NCBI RefSeq assembly: GCF_001975705.1
Contig: NZ_CP015091.1
Span: forward strand, 62,001 to 126,000
Direction: 5' to 3'
From: Salipiger abyssi
GTDB taxonomy: Bacteria > Pseudomonadota > Alphaproteobacteria > Rhodobacterales > Rhodobacteraceae
Length of the DNA: 64,000 bases
The translations under genes were made by a program, and so were the position numbers. Under the pieces are notes generated by a model. It was not told the DNA's origin and made no database searches. It saw only the letters and a list, made by a program, of their open reading frames with translations. Of this stretch, positions 55,238-64,000 are shown one piece after another (within the stretch, counting starts at the first letter, position 1; each line of letters begins with the position of its first letter).

Positions 55238-55990
55238 GTGTTCCTGCCCCTGATCGAGGCGCGAGACGAGACCCGGCCATCGGCGAATGTGGTCGTGGTC
55301 TGTGAACATGCGTCGAACCATTTCCCCGAGGTCTTTGGCACGCTGGGTTTGGGCGAGGACGCACGGCGTGCGCATATCGCCTGGGATCCCGGCGCGCTTG
55401 GCGTGGCGCGGGCGATGGCGGCGGAGCTCAATGCCGATCTGGTGGCAGGCTCCGTGTCGCGCCTGATCTACGATTGCAACCGCCCGCCAGAGGCACCGAG
55501 CGCCTTTCCGGAACGCTCCGAGTTGTACGAGATTCCCGGCAACAGGGCGCTCTCTGAAGCCGACAGGGCCGAGCGCGCGGCGGCGGTCTATACGCCCTTC
55601 CGCAAGGCACTGGCCGCGCTCATGCAGGCGCGGGGGCAGGGGGTGCTGGTGACGGTTCACAGCTTCACGCCCGTGTATCAGGGCGTGCCGCGCGACTGCG
55701 AAATCGGCATCCTGCACGACCGCGACAGCCGGCTTGCCGACGCCTTGCTGTCGGACTGGCCCGGCGCCGCGCCCTGGCGCGCCACCCGCAACGCGCCCTA
55801 CGGCCCCGAGGATGGGGTGACGCACACGCTTGTCGAGCACGGGATTGCGCGGGACTGGCCCAATGTCATGCTGGAGATACGCAACGACCTGATCGCGAGC
55901 GAGGCCGCGCAATTGCAGGCCGGGCGCTTCCTTGCCCGGCGCATTGCCCTTGCCCTGCCCGCCATGAACGGAGGAGGCAACGATGCCTGA
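55238..55990 (+). CDS. N-formylglutamate-amidohydrolase-family zinc hydrolase
   Basis: A 250-aa protein. I prefer GTG 55238, which has GAGGAG eight bases upstream and starts just before conserved sequence; the ATG at 55142 lies within a probable operator and adds 32 unconserved residues. Family (PF05013-like) motifs: VVVCEHASNHFPE with His24, WDPGALGVA, SRLIYDCNRPPEAPS, VTVHSFTPVY, and the C-terminal MLEIRNDLI. The family hydrolyses N-formylglutamate to formate and glutamate in histidine degradation, but no other hut genes are present. It overlaps the next gene, a glutamate ligase, so it may instead hydrolyse a glutamyl or acyl amide made in this pathway. Confidence 0.75.
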   Translation: MFLPLIEARDETRPSANVVVVCEHASNHFPEVFGTLGLGEDARRAHIAWDPGALGVARAMAAELNADLVAGSVSRLIYDCNRPPEAPSAFPERSELYEIPGNRALSEADRAERAAAVYTPFRKALAALMQARGQGVLVTVHSFTPVYQGVPRDCEIGILHDRDSRLADALLSDWPGAAPWRATRNAPYGPEDGVTHTLVEHGIARDWPNVMLEIRNDLIASEAAQLQAGRFLARRIALALPAMNGGGNDA

Positions 55991-57344
55991 CGACAAACTC
56001 GAAGACCTGAGGCAGAAGGCGAGCACCGGTGAGATCGACACTGTGCTTGTCTGTCTGGTGGACATGCAGGGGCGGCTCATGGGCAAGCGCTTTCATGTGC
56101 AGAACTTTCTCGACCATGCCCATGCCGAGACCCATTGCTGCAACTACCTGCTGGCGACCGATCTCGAGATGGCCACGCCCGAGGGCTATCGCGCCACGTC
56201 CTGGGAATCCGGCTATGGCGATTACACCATGCGGCCCGATGCGAGCACGATCCGCCCGCTGCCCTGGCTTGAGGGCACGGCCATGGTGCTCTGCGACCTG
56301 GAGGATCACGAGGCGCATGCGCCAGTGGCCCACGCGCCCCGGCAGATGCTGAAGGGCCAGATCGCAAGGCTGGCGGAGAGGGGGCTCGCGCCGATGATGG
56401 CGACCGAGCTGGAATTTTTCCTCTTCGAGGGCACCGCGCGGGAGAACCGCGAGGCGGGGTTCCGCAATCTGCGCCCGCATGTGGAGCACAACCAGGATTA
56501 CGCGATCCAGCTCAGCACACGCGACGAGGTGGTGATGCGCCCGCTGCGCAACATGCTCTACGCCGCCGGGATCGAGGTGGAATGCTCCAAGGGCGAGGCG
56601 GAGACCGGGCAGGAGGAGCTGAACCTGCGCTATCAGGATGCGCTGAGCTGCGCCGATTACCACACCATCGCCAAGCACGCGGCCAAGGATATCGCCGCCG
56701 CGCAGGGGCTGACTGCCAGCTTCCTGCCGAAATGGCACGCGGACAAGGTGGGCTCGGCCAGCCATGTGCATTGCTCGCTGTTCCGCGACGGGGAGAACGC
56801 CTTTCACGATCCCGCCCGGCCGATGGGGAAATCCGCGCTGATGGATCATTTCGTGGCCGGGCTGCTGAAATACGCCCCCGATTACACCGTGTTCCTGGCG
56901 CCTTACGTCAACAGCTACAAGCGCTTCCGCAAGGGGACGTTCGCGCCGACCAAGGCGGTCTGGTCGGTCGACAACCGCACCGCCGGGTTCCGCATGTGCG
57001 GGGCGGGGACGAAGGGCGTGCGCATCGAGTGCCGGATCGGCGGCTCGGACATGAACCCCTATCTGGCGCAGGCGGCGATGCTGGCCGCCGGTCTCGCCGG
57101 GATCGAGGAAGAGCTGGCGCTGCCCGATCCGATCTCGGGCGACATCTATGCCAATGACGGCGCGGCGAACGTGCCGACCACCCTGCGCGAGGCCACCGAG
57201 ACGCTGCGCGGCTCGGCCATGCTGCGCGCGGCTTTCGGCGACGGGGTCGTCGATCATTACGCCCGCGCCGCCGAGGTCGAGCAGGAAGCGTTCGACGCGG
57301 CGGTGACGGATTGGGAAATCTCTCGTGGATTCGAAAGGTGCTGA
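55983..57344 (+). CDS. Glutamine-synthetase-like glutamate-amine ligase (GlnA/PuuA/GMAS-type)
   Basis: A 453-aa protein of the GS type-I fold. Visible active-site blocks are TELEFFLF (Glu142, Glu144), GEAETGQEELNLRYQDAL (Glu204 to Glu212), SASHVHCSLF with His261 in the ATP/ammonia region, NSYKRF, VDNRTAGFRM and RIECRIGGSDMNPYLAQAAML. The N-terminal loop QGRLMGKRF replaces the usual DGSSI loop of true glutamine synthetase, as in gamma-glutamyl-polyamine and gamma-glutamylmethylamide synthetases. It therefore probably ligates glutamate to an amine other than ammonia. It is in one operon with an amidohydrolase (upstream, overlapping), an aldehyde dehydrogenase (2 bp) and an iron alcohol dehydrogenase. 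Confidence 0.82.
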   Translation: MPDDKLEDLRQKASTGEIDTVLVCLVDMQGRLMGKRFHVQNFLDHAHAETHCCNYLLATDLEMATPEGYRATSWESGYGDYTMRPDASTIRPLPWLEGTAMVLCDLEDHEAHAPVAHAPRQMLKGQIARLAERGLAPMMATELEFFLFEGTARENREAGFRNLRPHVEHNQDYAIQLSTRDEVVMRPLRNMLYAAGIEVECSKGEAETGQEELNLRYQDALSCADYHTIAKHAAKDIAAAQGLTASFLPKWHADKVGSASHVHCSLFRDGENAFHDPARPMGKSALMDHFVAGLLKYAPDYTVFLAPYVNSYKRFRKGTFAPTKAVWSVDNRTAGFRMCGAGTKGVRIECRIGGSDMNPYLAQAAMLAAGLAGIEEELALPDPISGDIYANDGAANVPTTLREATETLRGSAMLRAAFGDGVVDHYARAAEVEQEAFDAAVTDWEISRGFERC

Positions 57345-57345
57345 C

Positions 57346-58722
57346 GTGACAGACCTGACTTGCATATCGCCCATCGACGGCAGCGTCGTGGCCACCCGCC
57401 CGACCCTCTCGCAAGCCGATGCGGAGGACGCCGCCCGGGCGGGCCGCGCCGCGCAGGCGGAGTGGGCGGCGCGCCCGATGGCGGAGCGGATCGCGCTGGT
57501 GCGCCGCGCCGTGGCCATCATCGGCGAACAGACCGACCGCATGACGCGCGAGCTGGCGCTGCAAATGGGCCGGCCGGTGCGCTATGGCGGCGAATTCGGC
57601 GGGTTCGAGGAGCGCGCGAGCTACATGTGCGACATCGCCGAGGAGGCGCTGGCGCCGCTGGTGGTCGAGGACGGCCCCGGCATCCTGCGCAAGATCGAAC
57701 GCGAGCCGCTGGGGCTCGTGCTGATCATCGCGCCGTGGAACTACCCCTATATGACGGCGATCAATGCGGTAGCGCCGGCGCTGGTCGCCGGCAACAGCGT
57801 GATGCTGAAACATTCCGAGCAGACGCTGCTGGTGGGCGAGCATCTGGCCGAGGCCTTCCACGCCGCCGGCGTGCCGGAGGCGGTGTTCCAGAACGTCTTT
57901 CTCGATCACGAAGCGACCGGCGCGCTGATCTCGGGGCGCGAGGTGGATTTCGTGAATTTCACCGGCTCCGTCGGGGGCGGGCAGGCGATGGAACGCGCCG
58001 CCGCCGGAACCTTCATAGGGGTTGCGACCGAGCTGGGCGGCAAGGATCCGGCCTATATCCGCGCCGATGCCGATCTCGACGCCGCCGTTGACGGGGTGAT
58101 GGACGGGGCGATGTTCAATTCCGGGCAGTGCTGCTGCGGGATCGAGCGGATCTATGTGCACGAAAGCCTCTACGACGCCTTTGTCGAGAAGGCGGTGGCG
58201 CTGGTACGGGGCTCGAAACTGGGCGATCCGCGCGAGGCAGAGACCACCATGGGCCCGATGGCGCATGTGCGCTTTGCAAGGGGCGTGCGCGCGCAGATCG
58301 ACGCCGCCGTCGCGGCGGGTGCGGTGGCGCATATCGACACCATGGAGGCGGATGACGGCGGCGCCTATCTGACGCCGCAGATCCTCACCGGTGTGACCCA
58401 CGAGATGGAGGTCATGCGCGAGGAAAGCTTCGGCCCGGTGGTCGGCATCATGCCGGTCAGCGACGATGACGAGGCCGTGCGGCTGATGAATGACAGCCGC
58501 TTCGGGCTCACCGCCTCGATCTGGACGACCGATGCCGAGGCGGCGGAGGCCATCGGTCGGCGGCTGCAAACCGGCACGGTTTTCATGAACCGCTGCGATT
58601 ATCTCGACCCGGCGCTGTGCTGGAGCGGCTGCAAGGATACCGGGCGCGGCGCCGGCCTGTCGCCGCTGGCCTATCAGGCGCTGACCCGTCCGAAATCCTA
58701 TCACCTGAAAAAGAAAGTCTGA
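57346..58722 (+). CDS. NAD(P)-dependent aldehyde dehydrogenase (GTG start)
   Basis: A 458-aa ALDH-superfamily enzyme. GTG 57346 comes 2 bp after the GS-like stop, with AAAGG upstream; another GTG 21 bp earlier is possible. Catalytic residues: WNYP (Asn132), TGSVGGG, Glu229 in TELGGKDP, and Cys263 in SGQCCCGIERIYV. EESFGPVVGIMPV is the C-terminal family block. It is somewhat short and lacks features specific to betaine aldehyde dehydrogenase (BetB). In the operon it would oxidise an aldehyde formed by the downstream alcohol dehydrogenase, possibly a gamma-glutamylated aminoaldehyde. Confidence 0.87.
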   Translation: MTDLTCISPIDGSVVATRPTLSQADAEDAARAGRAAQAEWAARPMAERIALVRRAVAIIGEQTDRMTRELALQMGRPVRYGGEFGGFEERASYMCDIAEEALAPLVVEDGPGILRKIEREPLGLVLIIAPWNYPYMTAINAVAPALVAGNSVMLKHSEQTLLVGEHLAEAFHAAGVPEAVFQNVFLDHEATGALISGREVDFVNFTGSVGGGQAMERAAAGTFIGVATELGGKDPAYIRADADLDAAVDGVMDGAMFNSGQCCCGIERIYVHESLYDAFVEKAVALVRGSKLGDPREAETTMGPMAHVRFARGVRAQIDAAVAAGAVAHIDTMEADDGGAYLTPQILTGVTHEMEVMREESFGPVVGIMPVSDDDEAVRLMNDSRFGLTASIWTTDAEAAEAIGRRLQTGTVFMNRCDYLDPALCWSGCKDTGRGAGLSPLAYQALTRPKSYHLKKKV

Positions 58723-58725
58723 GCC

Positions 58726-59874
58726 ATGACCCCGACTGCAAACTGGTCCTATCCCACGGCCATCCGCTTCGGTGCCGGGCGCATCAAGGAGCTGGCCGAG
58801 GCCTGCAAAGCCGCCGGCATCTCGCGCCCGCTGCTCGTCACCGACAAGGGCCTCGCGCCGCTGCCGATCACCGCGGGGGCGCTCGACGTGCTGGAGGGGG
58901 CGGGCCTTGGCCGCGCGCTCTTTTCCGAGGTCGATCCGAACCCGAACGAGAGCAACCTTGCCGAAGGCGTCCGGATGTTCCGCGAGGGCGGCCATGACGG
59001 GGTGATCGCCTTTGGCGGCGGCTCCGGGCTCGATCTGGGCAAGATGGTCGCCTTCATGGCGGGCCAGACCCGCCCGGTCTGGGATTTCGAGGATATCGGC
59101 GACTGGTGGACCCGCGCCGATGCCGATGCGATCCATCCCAATATCTGCGTACCGACCACCGCCGGCACCGGCTCGGAGGTCGGGCGTGCCTCGGTGCTGA
59201 CCAATTCCGAGACCCACGAGAAAAAGATCATCTTCCACCCCAAGGTGCTGCCCTCGGTGGTCATCGCCGATCCCGAGCTGACCGTGGGCATGCCGCAGCC
59301 GATCACCGCCGGCACCGGCATGGATGCGTTTGCCCATTGTCTGGAGGCCTATTGCTCGCCGCATTACCACCCGATGAGCCAGGGCATCGCGCTGGAGGGC
59401 ATGCGGCTGGTGAAGGAGAACCTGCCGCGCGCTTATGCGGATGGCGCCGATCTGGAGGCGCGGGCGCATATGATGTCGGCGGCGATGATGGGGGCGACGG
59501 CCTTTCAGAAGGGTCTGGGCGCGATCCATGCCATCAGCCACCCGGTGGGCGCGATTTACCACACCCATCACGGCACGACCAACGCCGCCGTCATGGCCCG
59601 CGTGCTCGATTTCAACCGTCCGGCCATCGAGGACCGGATCGCCATGGCAGCGCGCTATCTGGGCATTGACGGCGGGTTCGAGGGCTTCCGCGAGGCGGTG
59701 ACCGAGATGATCGCGGATCTGGGCATTCCCTCCAGCCTGAGTGGCCTCGGCATCGACACTCCCGATATCGACGCCATCCTGCGCGGCGCGCTCAAGGATC
59801 CCTCGACCGGTGGCAACCCGATCGAGATGACCGAGGAAAACACCCGGCCCCTGATCGAGGCCTGTTTCGACTGA
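58726..59874 (+). CDS. Iron-containing alcohol dehydrogenase
   Basis: A 382-aa group III ADH, 3 bp after the ALDH gene. Nucleotide motif [10 protein letters not shown] (residues 97-106) and TTAGTGSE (144-151). Metal ligands are Asp200 and His204 ([15 protein letters not shown]), His272 ([11 protein letters not shown]) and His282 (THHGTTNA). It should oxidise a primary alcohol to an aldehyde or reduce one in reverse. Paired with ALDH and a GS-like ligase, the sequence alcohol to aldehyde to acid on a glutamylated amino alcohol is plausible. It is the last gene before a 100-bp gap with a strong hairpin and then glyA copy 2. Confidence 0.9.
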   Translation: MTPTANWSYPTAIRFGAGRIKELAEACKAAGISRPLLVTDKGLAPLPITAGALDVLEGAGLGRALFSEVDPNPNESNLAEGVRMFREGGHDGVIAFGGGSGLDLGKMVAFMAGQTRPVWDFEDIGDWWTRADADAIHPNICVPTTAGTGSEVGRASVLTNSETHEKKIIFHPKVLPSVVIADPELTVGMPQPITAGTGMDAFAHCLEAYCSPHYHPMSQGIALEGMRLVKENLPRAYADGADLEARAHMMSAAMMGATAFQKGLGAIHAISHPVGAIYHTHHGTTNAAVMARVLDFNRPAIEDRIAMAARYLGIDGGFEGFREAVTEMIADLGIPSSLSGLGIDTPDIDAILRGALKDPSTGGNPIEMTEENTRPLIEACFD

Positions 59875-59912
59875 CACGGGCCTGGCCCGGCTTTCCTTCC
59901 CCCGCCAGTCCC

Positions 59913-59940
59913 CCCCGGGCCCGCGACACGCGGCCCGGGG
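59913..59940 (+). other. Very strong GC hairpin upstream of glyA copy 2
   Basis: CCCCGGGC (C) CGCG-ACA-CGCG GCCCGGGG, 12 base pairs with one bulged C. It lies 35 bp before the glyA ATG and after the ADH stop, with no T-run. This may be an attenuator or a 3'-protective stem separating ADH and glyA messages. Confidence 0.5.
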
Positions 59941-59974
59941 CAGGGCCCGGCTGACCTTTTCCCAAGGAGACGAC

Positions 59975-61240
59975 ATGCTTGACCTGAGCAAGAGCGCCCC
60001 GATTTCCGACCCCGAGATCGCTGCTGCGATCGAGGCCGAGCTCGACCGCCAGCAGAACCAGATCGAACTGATCGCATCCGAGAATATCGTCTCGCGCGAC
60101 GTGCTTCTGGCACAGGGGTCTGTGCTGACCAACAAATATGCCGAAGGCTATCCGGGCAAGCGTTATTACGGCGGCTGCGAGCATGTCGACGTGGCCGAGA
60201 CGGTGGCGCTCGACCGGGTGAAAAAGCTCTTCGGCGCGGGCTTTGCCAACGTGCAGCCGCATTCCGGCGCGCAGGCCAACCAGGCGGTGTTCCTGGCGCT
60301 GCTGCAACCGGGCGACCGCATCATGGGCCTGAACCTCGCCCATGGCGGCCACCTCACCCACGGCTCGCCGGTCACCATGTCGGGCAAATGGTTCGACGTG
60401 GTCTCCTACGAGGTCGATGCCGACAGCCACCTGATCGACATGGAAAAGGTGCGTGAAAAGGCGCTGGAGACCAAGCCCAAGCTGATCGTCGCGGGCGCCT
60501 CGGCCTATCCGCGCAAGATCGACTTCGAAGGCTTCCGCAAGATCGCGGACGAGGTCGGCGCCTACCTGATGGTCGACATGGCGCATTACGCGGGGCTTGT
60601 CGCGGCGGGGGTCTATCCCGATCCGATGCCGCACGCCCATGTGGTTACCTCGACCACCCACAAGACGCTGCGCGGTCCGCGCGGCGGGATCATTCTGACC
60701 AATGACGAGGCGCTGGCGAAAAAGCTGAACTCGGCTGTCTTTCCGGGCAACCAGGGCGGCCCGCTGATGCATGTGATCGCCGCCAAGGCGGTGGCTTTCG
60801 GCGAGGCCCTGACGCCGGAATTCGGTGAGTATGCCCGTCAGGTCGTGATCAATGCGCAGGCCATGGCCGAGGAGCTGCGCGCCGGTGGTCTCGGCATCGT
60901 CTCGGGCGGCACGGACAGCCACATGGTGCTGGTCGATCTGCGGCCCAAGGGCGTGACCGGCAAGGTGGCCGAGATCGCGCTGGAGCGCGCGGGCCTCACC
61001 TGCAACAAGAACGCCATTCCCTTCGATCCGGAAAAGCCCTTTGTCACCTCGGGCATTCGTCTCGGCAGCTCTGCGGGCACCACGCGCGGCTTTGGCAACG
61101 CGGAATTCCGCAGCATCGCGCGGATGATCCTGTCGGTGATCGACGCGCTTGCCGCCCGGCCCGAGGGCGACAGCGAGATCGAGGCACAGGTGCGCGGGCA
61201 GGTGCGGTCGCTCTGCGACGCGTTCCCGATCTACCGCTGA
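59975..61240 (+). CDS. glyA: Serine hydroxymethyltransferase, copy 2
   Basis: A 421-aa SHMT with an AAGGAG ribosome-binding site. It has the same motif set as copy 1: [22 protein letters not shown] and [13 protein letters not shown] with Lys230. It converts glycine plus methylene-THF to serine for the following sdaA. The segment 60225-60573 is nearly identical at the DNA level to 35233-35581 of copy 1, while both ends of the gene are clearly diverged. This suggests conversion and not a recent whole-gene duplication. The gene completes the C1/serine outflow of module 2. Confidence 0.95.
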   Translation: MLDLSKSAPISDPEIAAAIEAELDRQQNQIELIASENIVSRDVLLAQGSVLTNKYAEGYPGKRYYGGCEHVDVAETVALDRVKKLFGAGFANVQPHSGAQANQAVFLALLQPGDRIMGLNLAHGGHLTHGSPVTMSGKWFDVVSYEVDADSHLIDMEKVREKALETKPKLIVAGASAYPRKIDFEGFRKIADEVGAYLMVDMAHYAGLVAAGVYPDPMPHAHVVTSTTHKTLRGPRGGIILTNDEALAKKLNSAVFPGNQGGPLMHVIAAKAVAFGEALTPEFGEYARQVVINAQAMAEELRAGGLGIVSGGTDSHMVLVDLRPKGVTGKVAEIALERAGLTCNKNAIPFDPEKPFVTSGIRLGSSAGTTRGFGNAEFRSIARMILSVIDALAARPEGDSEIEAQVRGQVRSLCDAFPIYR

Positions 61241-61243
61241 GCG

Positions 61244-62632
61244 ATGGTCGTTTCGGTCTTTGAGATCTTTAAGCACGGTATCGGCCCCTCGTCGTCGCAC
61301 ACGATGGGGCCGATGGTGGCCGCAGGGCGGTTTCTGGACGATCTGCGCGGTGGCGCGGAGCCGATCCCAGGGGCCGGCGCCCCGGCGGCGCTGCGTGTCT
61401 CGCTTCACGGCTCGCTGGCCTTCACCGGCAAGGGCCATCACAGCGACCGGGCGGTGATGCTTGGGCTGCTGGGCGCACGTCCCGAAACGCTCGATCCCGA
61501 CGCGGCGGAGGCCATGCTCGCGGCGCTGCACCGGGGCTGTCGGCTAACGCCCGACGCGCTGCCGCCGCTGGCTTTCGATCCCGCGCGGGATCTGGTCTTT
61601 GACTACGGCCCGCCGCTGCCCGGGCATGCCAACGGCATGATTTTCGAGGCCTTCGACGCGGCGGGGCGGGCCTGTCACCGCCAGACCTATTATTCGGTGG
61701 GCGGCGGGTTCGTGCAGACCGATGCGGAGCTTGCCGCGCCGCCCGCCGCCGCCTCGCAAGACCCGCTGCCCTATGCCTTCACCAGTGCCGCCGAGCTGCT
61801 GCGCCTCGGCGCACGCTCGGGCCTGAGCATCGCGCAGATGGCGCGTGCCAACGAGGAGGCGCTGCGGCGGGCGCGGATCGACGCGGAGATCGACACGATC
61901 TGGCAGGCGATGGACGCCTGCATCGACCGTGGTTTTGCGCGGGAGGGCGAACTGCCCGGCGGGCTCCGGGTGCGTCGCCGGGCGCGGGCGCTCTATCAGA
62001 GCTTGACCGAACAGCGCTTCTCCAACCGTCAGCTGCCGCATGTCGCCAATGAATGGCTCTCCGCCTACGCGATGGCGGTGAACGAGGAAAACGCCGCCGG
62101 CGGGCGGGTTGTCACGGCGCCGACCAATGGCGCGGCGGGCACCGTGCCGGCGGTGCTGCGCTACTGGGCCGATCATTGTGACGAGGCCAGCGCCGAGAAA
62201 CGCAGGATCTTTCTTTTGACAGCGGGGGCCATCGGCGGGCTGATCAAGCACAATGCCTCTATTTCCGGCGCCGAGGTCGGTTGTCAGGGCGAAGTCGGAT
62301 CCGCCTCGGCCATGGCCGCTGCCGGTCTCTGCGCTGTGCTGGGCGGCAGCAACGAGCAGATCGAGAACGCCGCCGAGATCGCGCTTGAACACCATTTGGG
62401 CATGACCTGCGATCCCGCCGCCGGGCTGGTGCAGGTGCCCTGTATCGAGCGCAACGCCATGGGCGCGATCAAGGCCGTCTCTGCCGCGGCGCTCGCGCTG
62501 CGCGCGGACGGTACGCATTTCAGGCCGCTCGACAACTGCATCCGGGTGATGCGCGACACCGGTCGGGACATGAGCGACAAGTACAAGGAAACCTCGACCG
62601 GCGGGATCGCGGTGAACCTGCCGGAATGTTGA
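61244..62632 (+). CDS. sdaA: L-serine ammonia-lyase (iron-sulfur type), copy 2
   Basis: A 462-aa enzyme starting 3 bp after glyA. It has [63 protein letters not shown], and [20 protein letters not shown] with cluster cysteines. The middle region (residues about 125-250) differs markedly from copy 1, while the C-terminal third is very similar. It yields pyruvate and ammonia from serine, as in module 1. Confidence 0.94.
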   Translation: MVVSVFEIFKHGIGPSSSHTMGPMVAAGRFLDDLRGGAEPIPGAGAPAALRVSLHGSLAFTGKGHHSDRAVMLGLLGARPETLDPDAAEAMLAALHRGCRLTPDALPPLAFDPARDLVFDYGPPLPGHANGMIFEAFDAAGRACHRQTYYSVGGGFVQTDAELAAPPAAASQDPLPYAFTSAAELLRLGARSGLSIAQMARANEEALRRARIDAEIDTIWQAMDACIDRGFAREGELPGGLRVRRRARALYQSLTEQRFSNRQLPHVANEWLSAYAMAVNEENAAGGRVVTAPTNGAAGTVPAVLRYWADHCDEASAEKRRIFLLTAGAIGGLIKHNASISGAEVGCQGEVGSASAMAAAGLCAVLGGSNEQIENAAEIALEHHLGMTCDPAAGLVQVPCIERNAMGAIKAVSAAALALRADGTHFRPLDNCIRVMRDTGRDMSDKYKETSTGGIAVNLPEC

Positions 62633-62645
62633 CGGGAGGGGCGTC

Positions 62646-63251
62646 ATGATCTGTCTGGATTTCGATGGGGTGATCGCCGACACGCTGGGTTTCTGGGACA
62701 GGTTGTGCCGTCAGGCGGCGGCTGAACAGGGCCTCGTGCTGCCGCGCGGGATGACACCTTTCGCCCGGCTCTGCCCGCTGACCTTTCTTCAGCTTGGCGC
62801 CGATCTCGGGCTCGATGCCGCCCGGTTCGACAAGCGTATGGCCGCGCTGTCTCTGGAGCAGGAGAGCGTGGCGGCGCCGTTTCCCGAAATGCCGGCGTGC
62901 CTCGAGACGCTCGCCGCGCTGGCGCCGCTTTGCGTGCTCAGCTCAAGCCGGACGGTCTTTGTCCGGTGGTTTCTGTCGCGTCACGGGCTCGACGGCCATT
63001 TTCGCGACGTGCTGGGCGGCGACCGCCACCCGGGCAAGGCGGCGGCGCTGCGAAGCATGCCGCAGGCGGTGCTGATGATCGGCGACGCCAAGAGCGATAT
63101 CGACGCGGCACGGCAGGCCGGGTTGCGCTCTGTCGGGGTGCTCTGGGGCTGGCAGGATCGAAGCATGCTGGAGGGGGCCGACTACCTGGCGGAGCGCCCG
63201 GAAGAGCTGCTGACCTTCGCCCGCGCCGCGCTGGCGGAGCCGCGCGGCTGA
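62646..63251 (+). CDS. HAD-superfamily phosphatase
   Basis: A 201-aa HAD-IA-like hydrolase, 13 bp after sdaA with a GGGAGGGG ribosome-binding site. The nucleophile motif is CLDFDGVIADT (Asp5 and Asp7), motif II is LSSSRT (Ser, residues about 98-103), motif III is the Lys in GKAAAL, and motif IV is MIGDAKSDIDAA. It resembles phosphoglycolate-phosphatase-type small-molecule phosphatases. Being last in the module-2 gene run, it may remove phosphate from a phosphorylated amino alcohol or another pathway intermediate. No substrate can be assigned. Confidence 0.82.
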   Translation: MICLDFDGVIADTLGFWDRLCRQAAAEQGLVLPRGMTPFARLCPLTFLQLGADLGLDAARFDKRMAALSLEQESVAAPFPEMPACLETLAALAPLCVLSSSRTVFVRWFLSRHGLDGHFRDVLGGDRHPGKAAALRSMPQAVLMIGDAKSDIDAARQAGLRSVGVLWGWQDRSMLEGADYLAERPEELLTFARAALAEPRG

Positions 63252-63290
63252 GCGGACATGGCCTGGCGCGCGCCTTGCCGGGGTTCTCGC

Positions 63291-64000
63291 TCAGGCCGCG
63301 CGTGCCGTCATCACCCGCAGCACGGTATCGAGAAGCTCCTGCCGGAAGAACGGCTTGGTAAGCACGGCGTCGAGTCCAATACGGCGCGCCTCTTCGGCGA
63401 CGGCATCTTTCAGGATCCCGCTATAGAGCAGAATGGGAAGCTGCGGGCGGTCCTGCCGAAGCGCCCGCGCCAGATCGACGCCGGTCATGCCGGGCATGGC
63501 GTAATCGGTGACGATCAGGTCATAGGCATCCCGACCGCGCACGCGAAAGGCGCTCAGCGCCTCGGCGGGGTCGGAAAAGCGCTCGACCTCGGCAAAGAGT
63601 TCGCGCAGCGCGAGTTCCGTGGTTTCGGCAAGTTGGTCTTCGTCATCCACCACCATGGCGCGTTCGAACCGTGCCGCGCGCGGCTGCTGCCGCGCGCCTG
63701 CCGGCGCCGCTGTGCCATCCGCGGCGCCCTCGTGTATCGGCAGGCAGATGGTGAAGCGGCTGCCCTCGCCCGGCGCGCTGCTCACCGAGAGGCTGCCGCC
63801 ATGGCTGGCGACGATCCCGTGCGCCAGCGTCAGGCCCAGACCGTGCCCGGTGCCCTTGGTGGTGAAAAACCCGTCGAAAATGCGCCGGCAGGTCGCCTCG
63901 TCCATGCCGGTGCCGGTGTCCGAGATCGACAGAGACAGGACGTCTCCGCCATCGGAATCCGGGCGGTGTTCACGCAGCAATGTAACCTCGATCCGCCCGC
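63291..64000 (-). CDS. Hybrid sensor histidine kinase / response regulator, C-terminal part (5' end beyond window)
   Basis: The frame is open to the last base of the window, with 236 codons including the stop. The visible part begins inside the HATPase_c domain: SLSISDTGTGMDEATCRRIFDGFFTTKGTGHGLGLTLAHGIV gives the G1 and G2 boxes, followed by GEGSRFTICLP. After a linker comes a receiver domain with acidic VVDDED, the phosphoacceptor Asp in LIVTDYAMPGM, the Thr/Ser region LLYSG and the Lys in LTKPF. This kinase-then-receiver order suits a soluble or PAS-containing hybrid kinase. It is convergent with the HAD gene; its input signal is unknown. Confidence 0.88.
   Translation of the reverse strand, partial: GRIEVTLLREHRPDSDGGDVLSLSISDTGTGMDEATCRRIFDGFFTTKGTGHGLGLTLAHGIVASHGGSLSVSSAPGEGSRFTICLPIHEGAADGTAAPAGARQQPRAARFERAMVVDDEDQLAETTELALRELFAEVERFSDPAEALSAFRVRGRDAYDLIVTDYAMPGMTGVDLARALRQDRPQLPILLYSGILKDAVAEEARRIGLDAVLTKPFFRQELLDTVLRVMTARAA

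Noticed and set aside
55238..55990. Assigning HutG of histidine degradation
   Set aside because: No other hut genes are nearby and the gene overlaps a glutamate-amine ligase gene; only the family is supported.
57346..58722. Calling the aldehyde dehydrogenase betaine aldehyde dehydrogenase (BetB)
   Set aside because: It shows only general ALDH motifs and is shorter than BetB. There is no betA, betI or choline oxidase next to it, and the operon context points to a different aldehyde.
59875..59974. Glycine or THF riboswitch ahead of glyA copy 2
   Set aside because: The region is a single strong GC hairpin plus flanks; none of the conserved glycine or THF riboswitch cores could be recognised.

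Overview
This window looks like a chromosomal segment of a high-GC marine alphaproteobacterium, most likely Rhodobacteraceae (Roseobacter/Salipiger-like). The reasons are the GC-rich third positions, the dense operons with ATGA-type overlaps, the abundance of ABC, TRAP and BCCT uptake systems for small osmolytes, and the gene families present (GbcAB, SoxBDAG, DMGDH-GcvT fusions, GlxA/GbdR-type regulators). No rRNA, tRNA, CRISPR, insertion sequence or prophage was seen. The species assignment is inference.

Layout. 1-1.9 kb: 3' end of a molybdopterin hydroxylase subunit. 2.1-8.4 kb: TetR regulator, a complete branched-chain-amino-acid-type (HAAT) ABC importer and an unusual M19 dipeptidase-like protein. 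8.5-16.1 kb: divergent GntR regulator, hydantoinase/oxoprolinase A and B subunits and a TRAP transporter. 16.2-27.6 kb: glycine betaine demethylation locus with two GlxA/GbdR-type activators, gbcAB (Rieske demethylase and its reductase), a LysR regulator, and an etfB-etfA-folD-dmgdh operon. 27.6-38.6 kb: BCCT betaine/choline transporter divergent from soxBDAG-glyA-sdaA-purU. 38.6-42.1 kb: EmrAB-type efflux pump with its TetR repressor. 42.1-43.7 kb: inositol-monophosphatase-family enzyme and DeoR regulator. 43.9-55.0 kb: a second module with a quaternary-amine ABC importer (the permease is a tandem fusion), a choline/ethanolamine-kinase-like protein, a second DMGDH-like demethylase, second etfBA, second folD and second purU. 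55.2-63.3 kb: N-formylglutamate-amidohydrolase-like protein, glutamine-synthetase-like ligase, aldehyde dehydrogenase, iron alcohol dehydrogenase, second glyA, second sdaA and a HAD phosphatase. The window ends inside a hybrid histidine kinase.

How it works together. Module 1 reads as a complete route: betaine enters by BCCT, GbcAB removes one methyl as formaldehyde, DMGDH and sarcosine oxidase load the other two methyls onto tetrahydrofolate, FolD and PurU oxidise C1-THF to formate (or GlyA uses it), and glycine becomes serine (GlyA) and then pyruvate (SdaA). Module 2 repeats demethylase, ETF, FolD, PurU, GlyA and SdaA but lacks GbcAB and SoxBDAG. In their place it has a kinase of the choline/ethanolamine type and a GS-like/ADH/ALDH/amidohydrolase cassette. 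My main hypothesis is that module 2 handles a different N-methylated amine, such as a methylated ethanolamine. The GS-like ligase would gamma-glutamylate the amino alcohol, ADH and ALDH would oxidise it, and the amidohydrolase would release glycine for GlyA/SdaA. The two glyA copies share a sharply bounded near-identical 349-bp tract, which indicates gene conversion between the modules.

Limits. All family assignments come from reading motifs and context without database searches. Operators and terminators are called from symmetry or repetition only.
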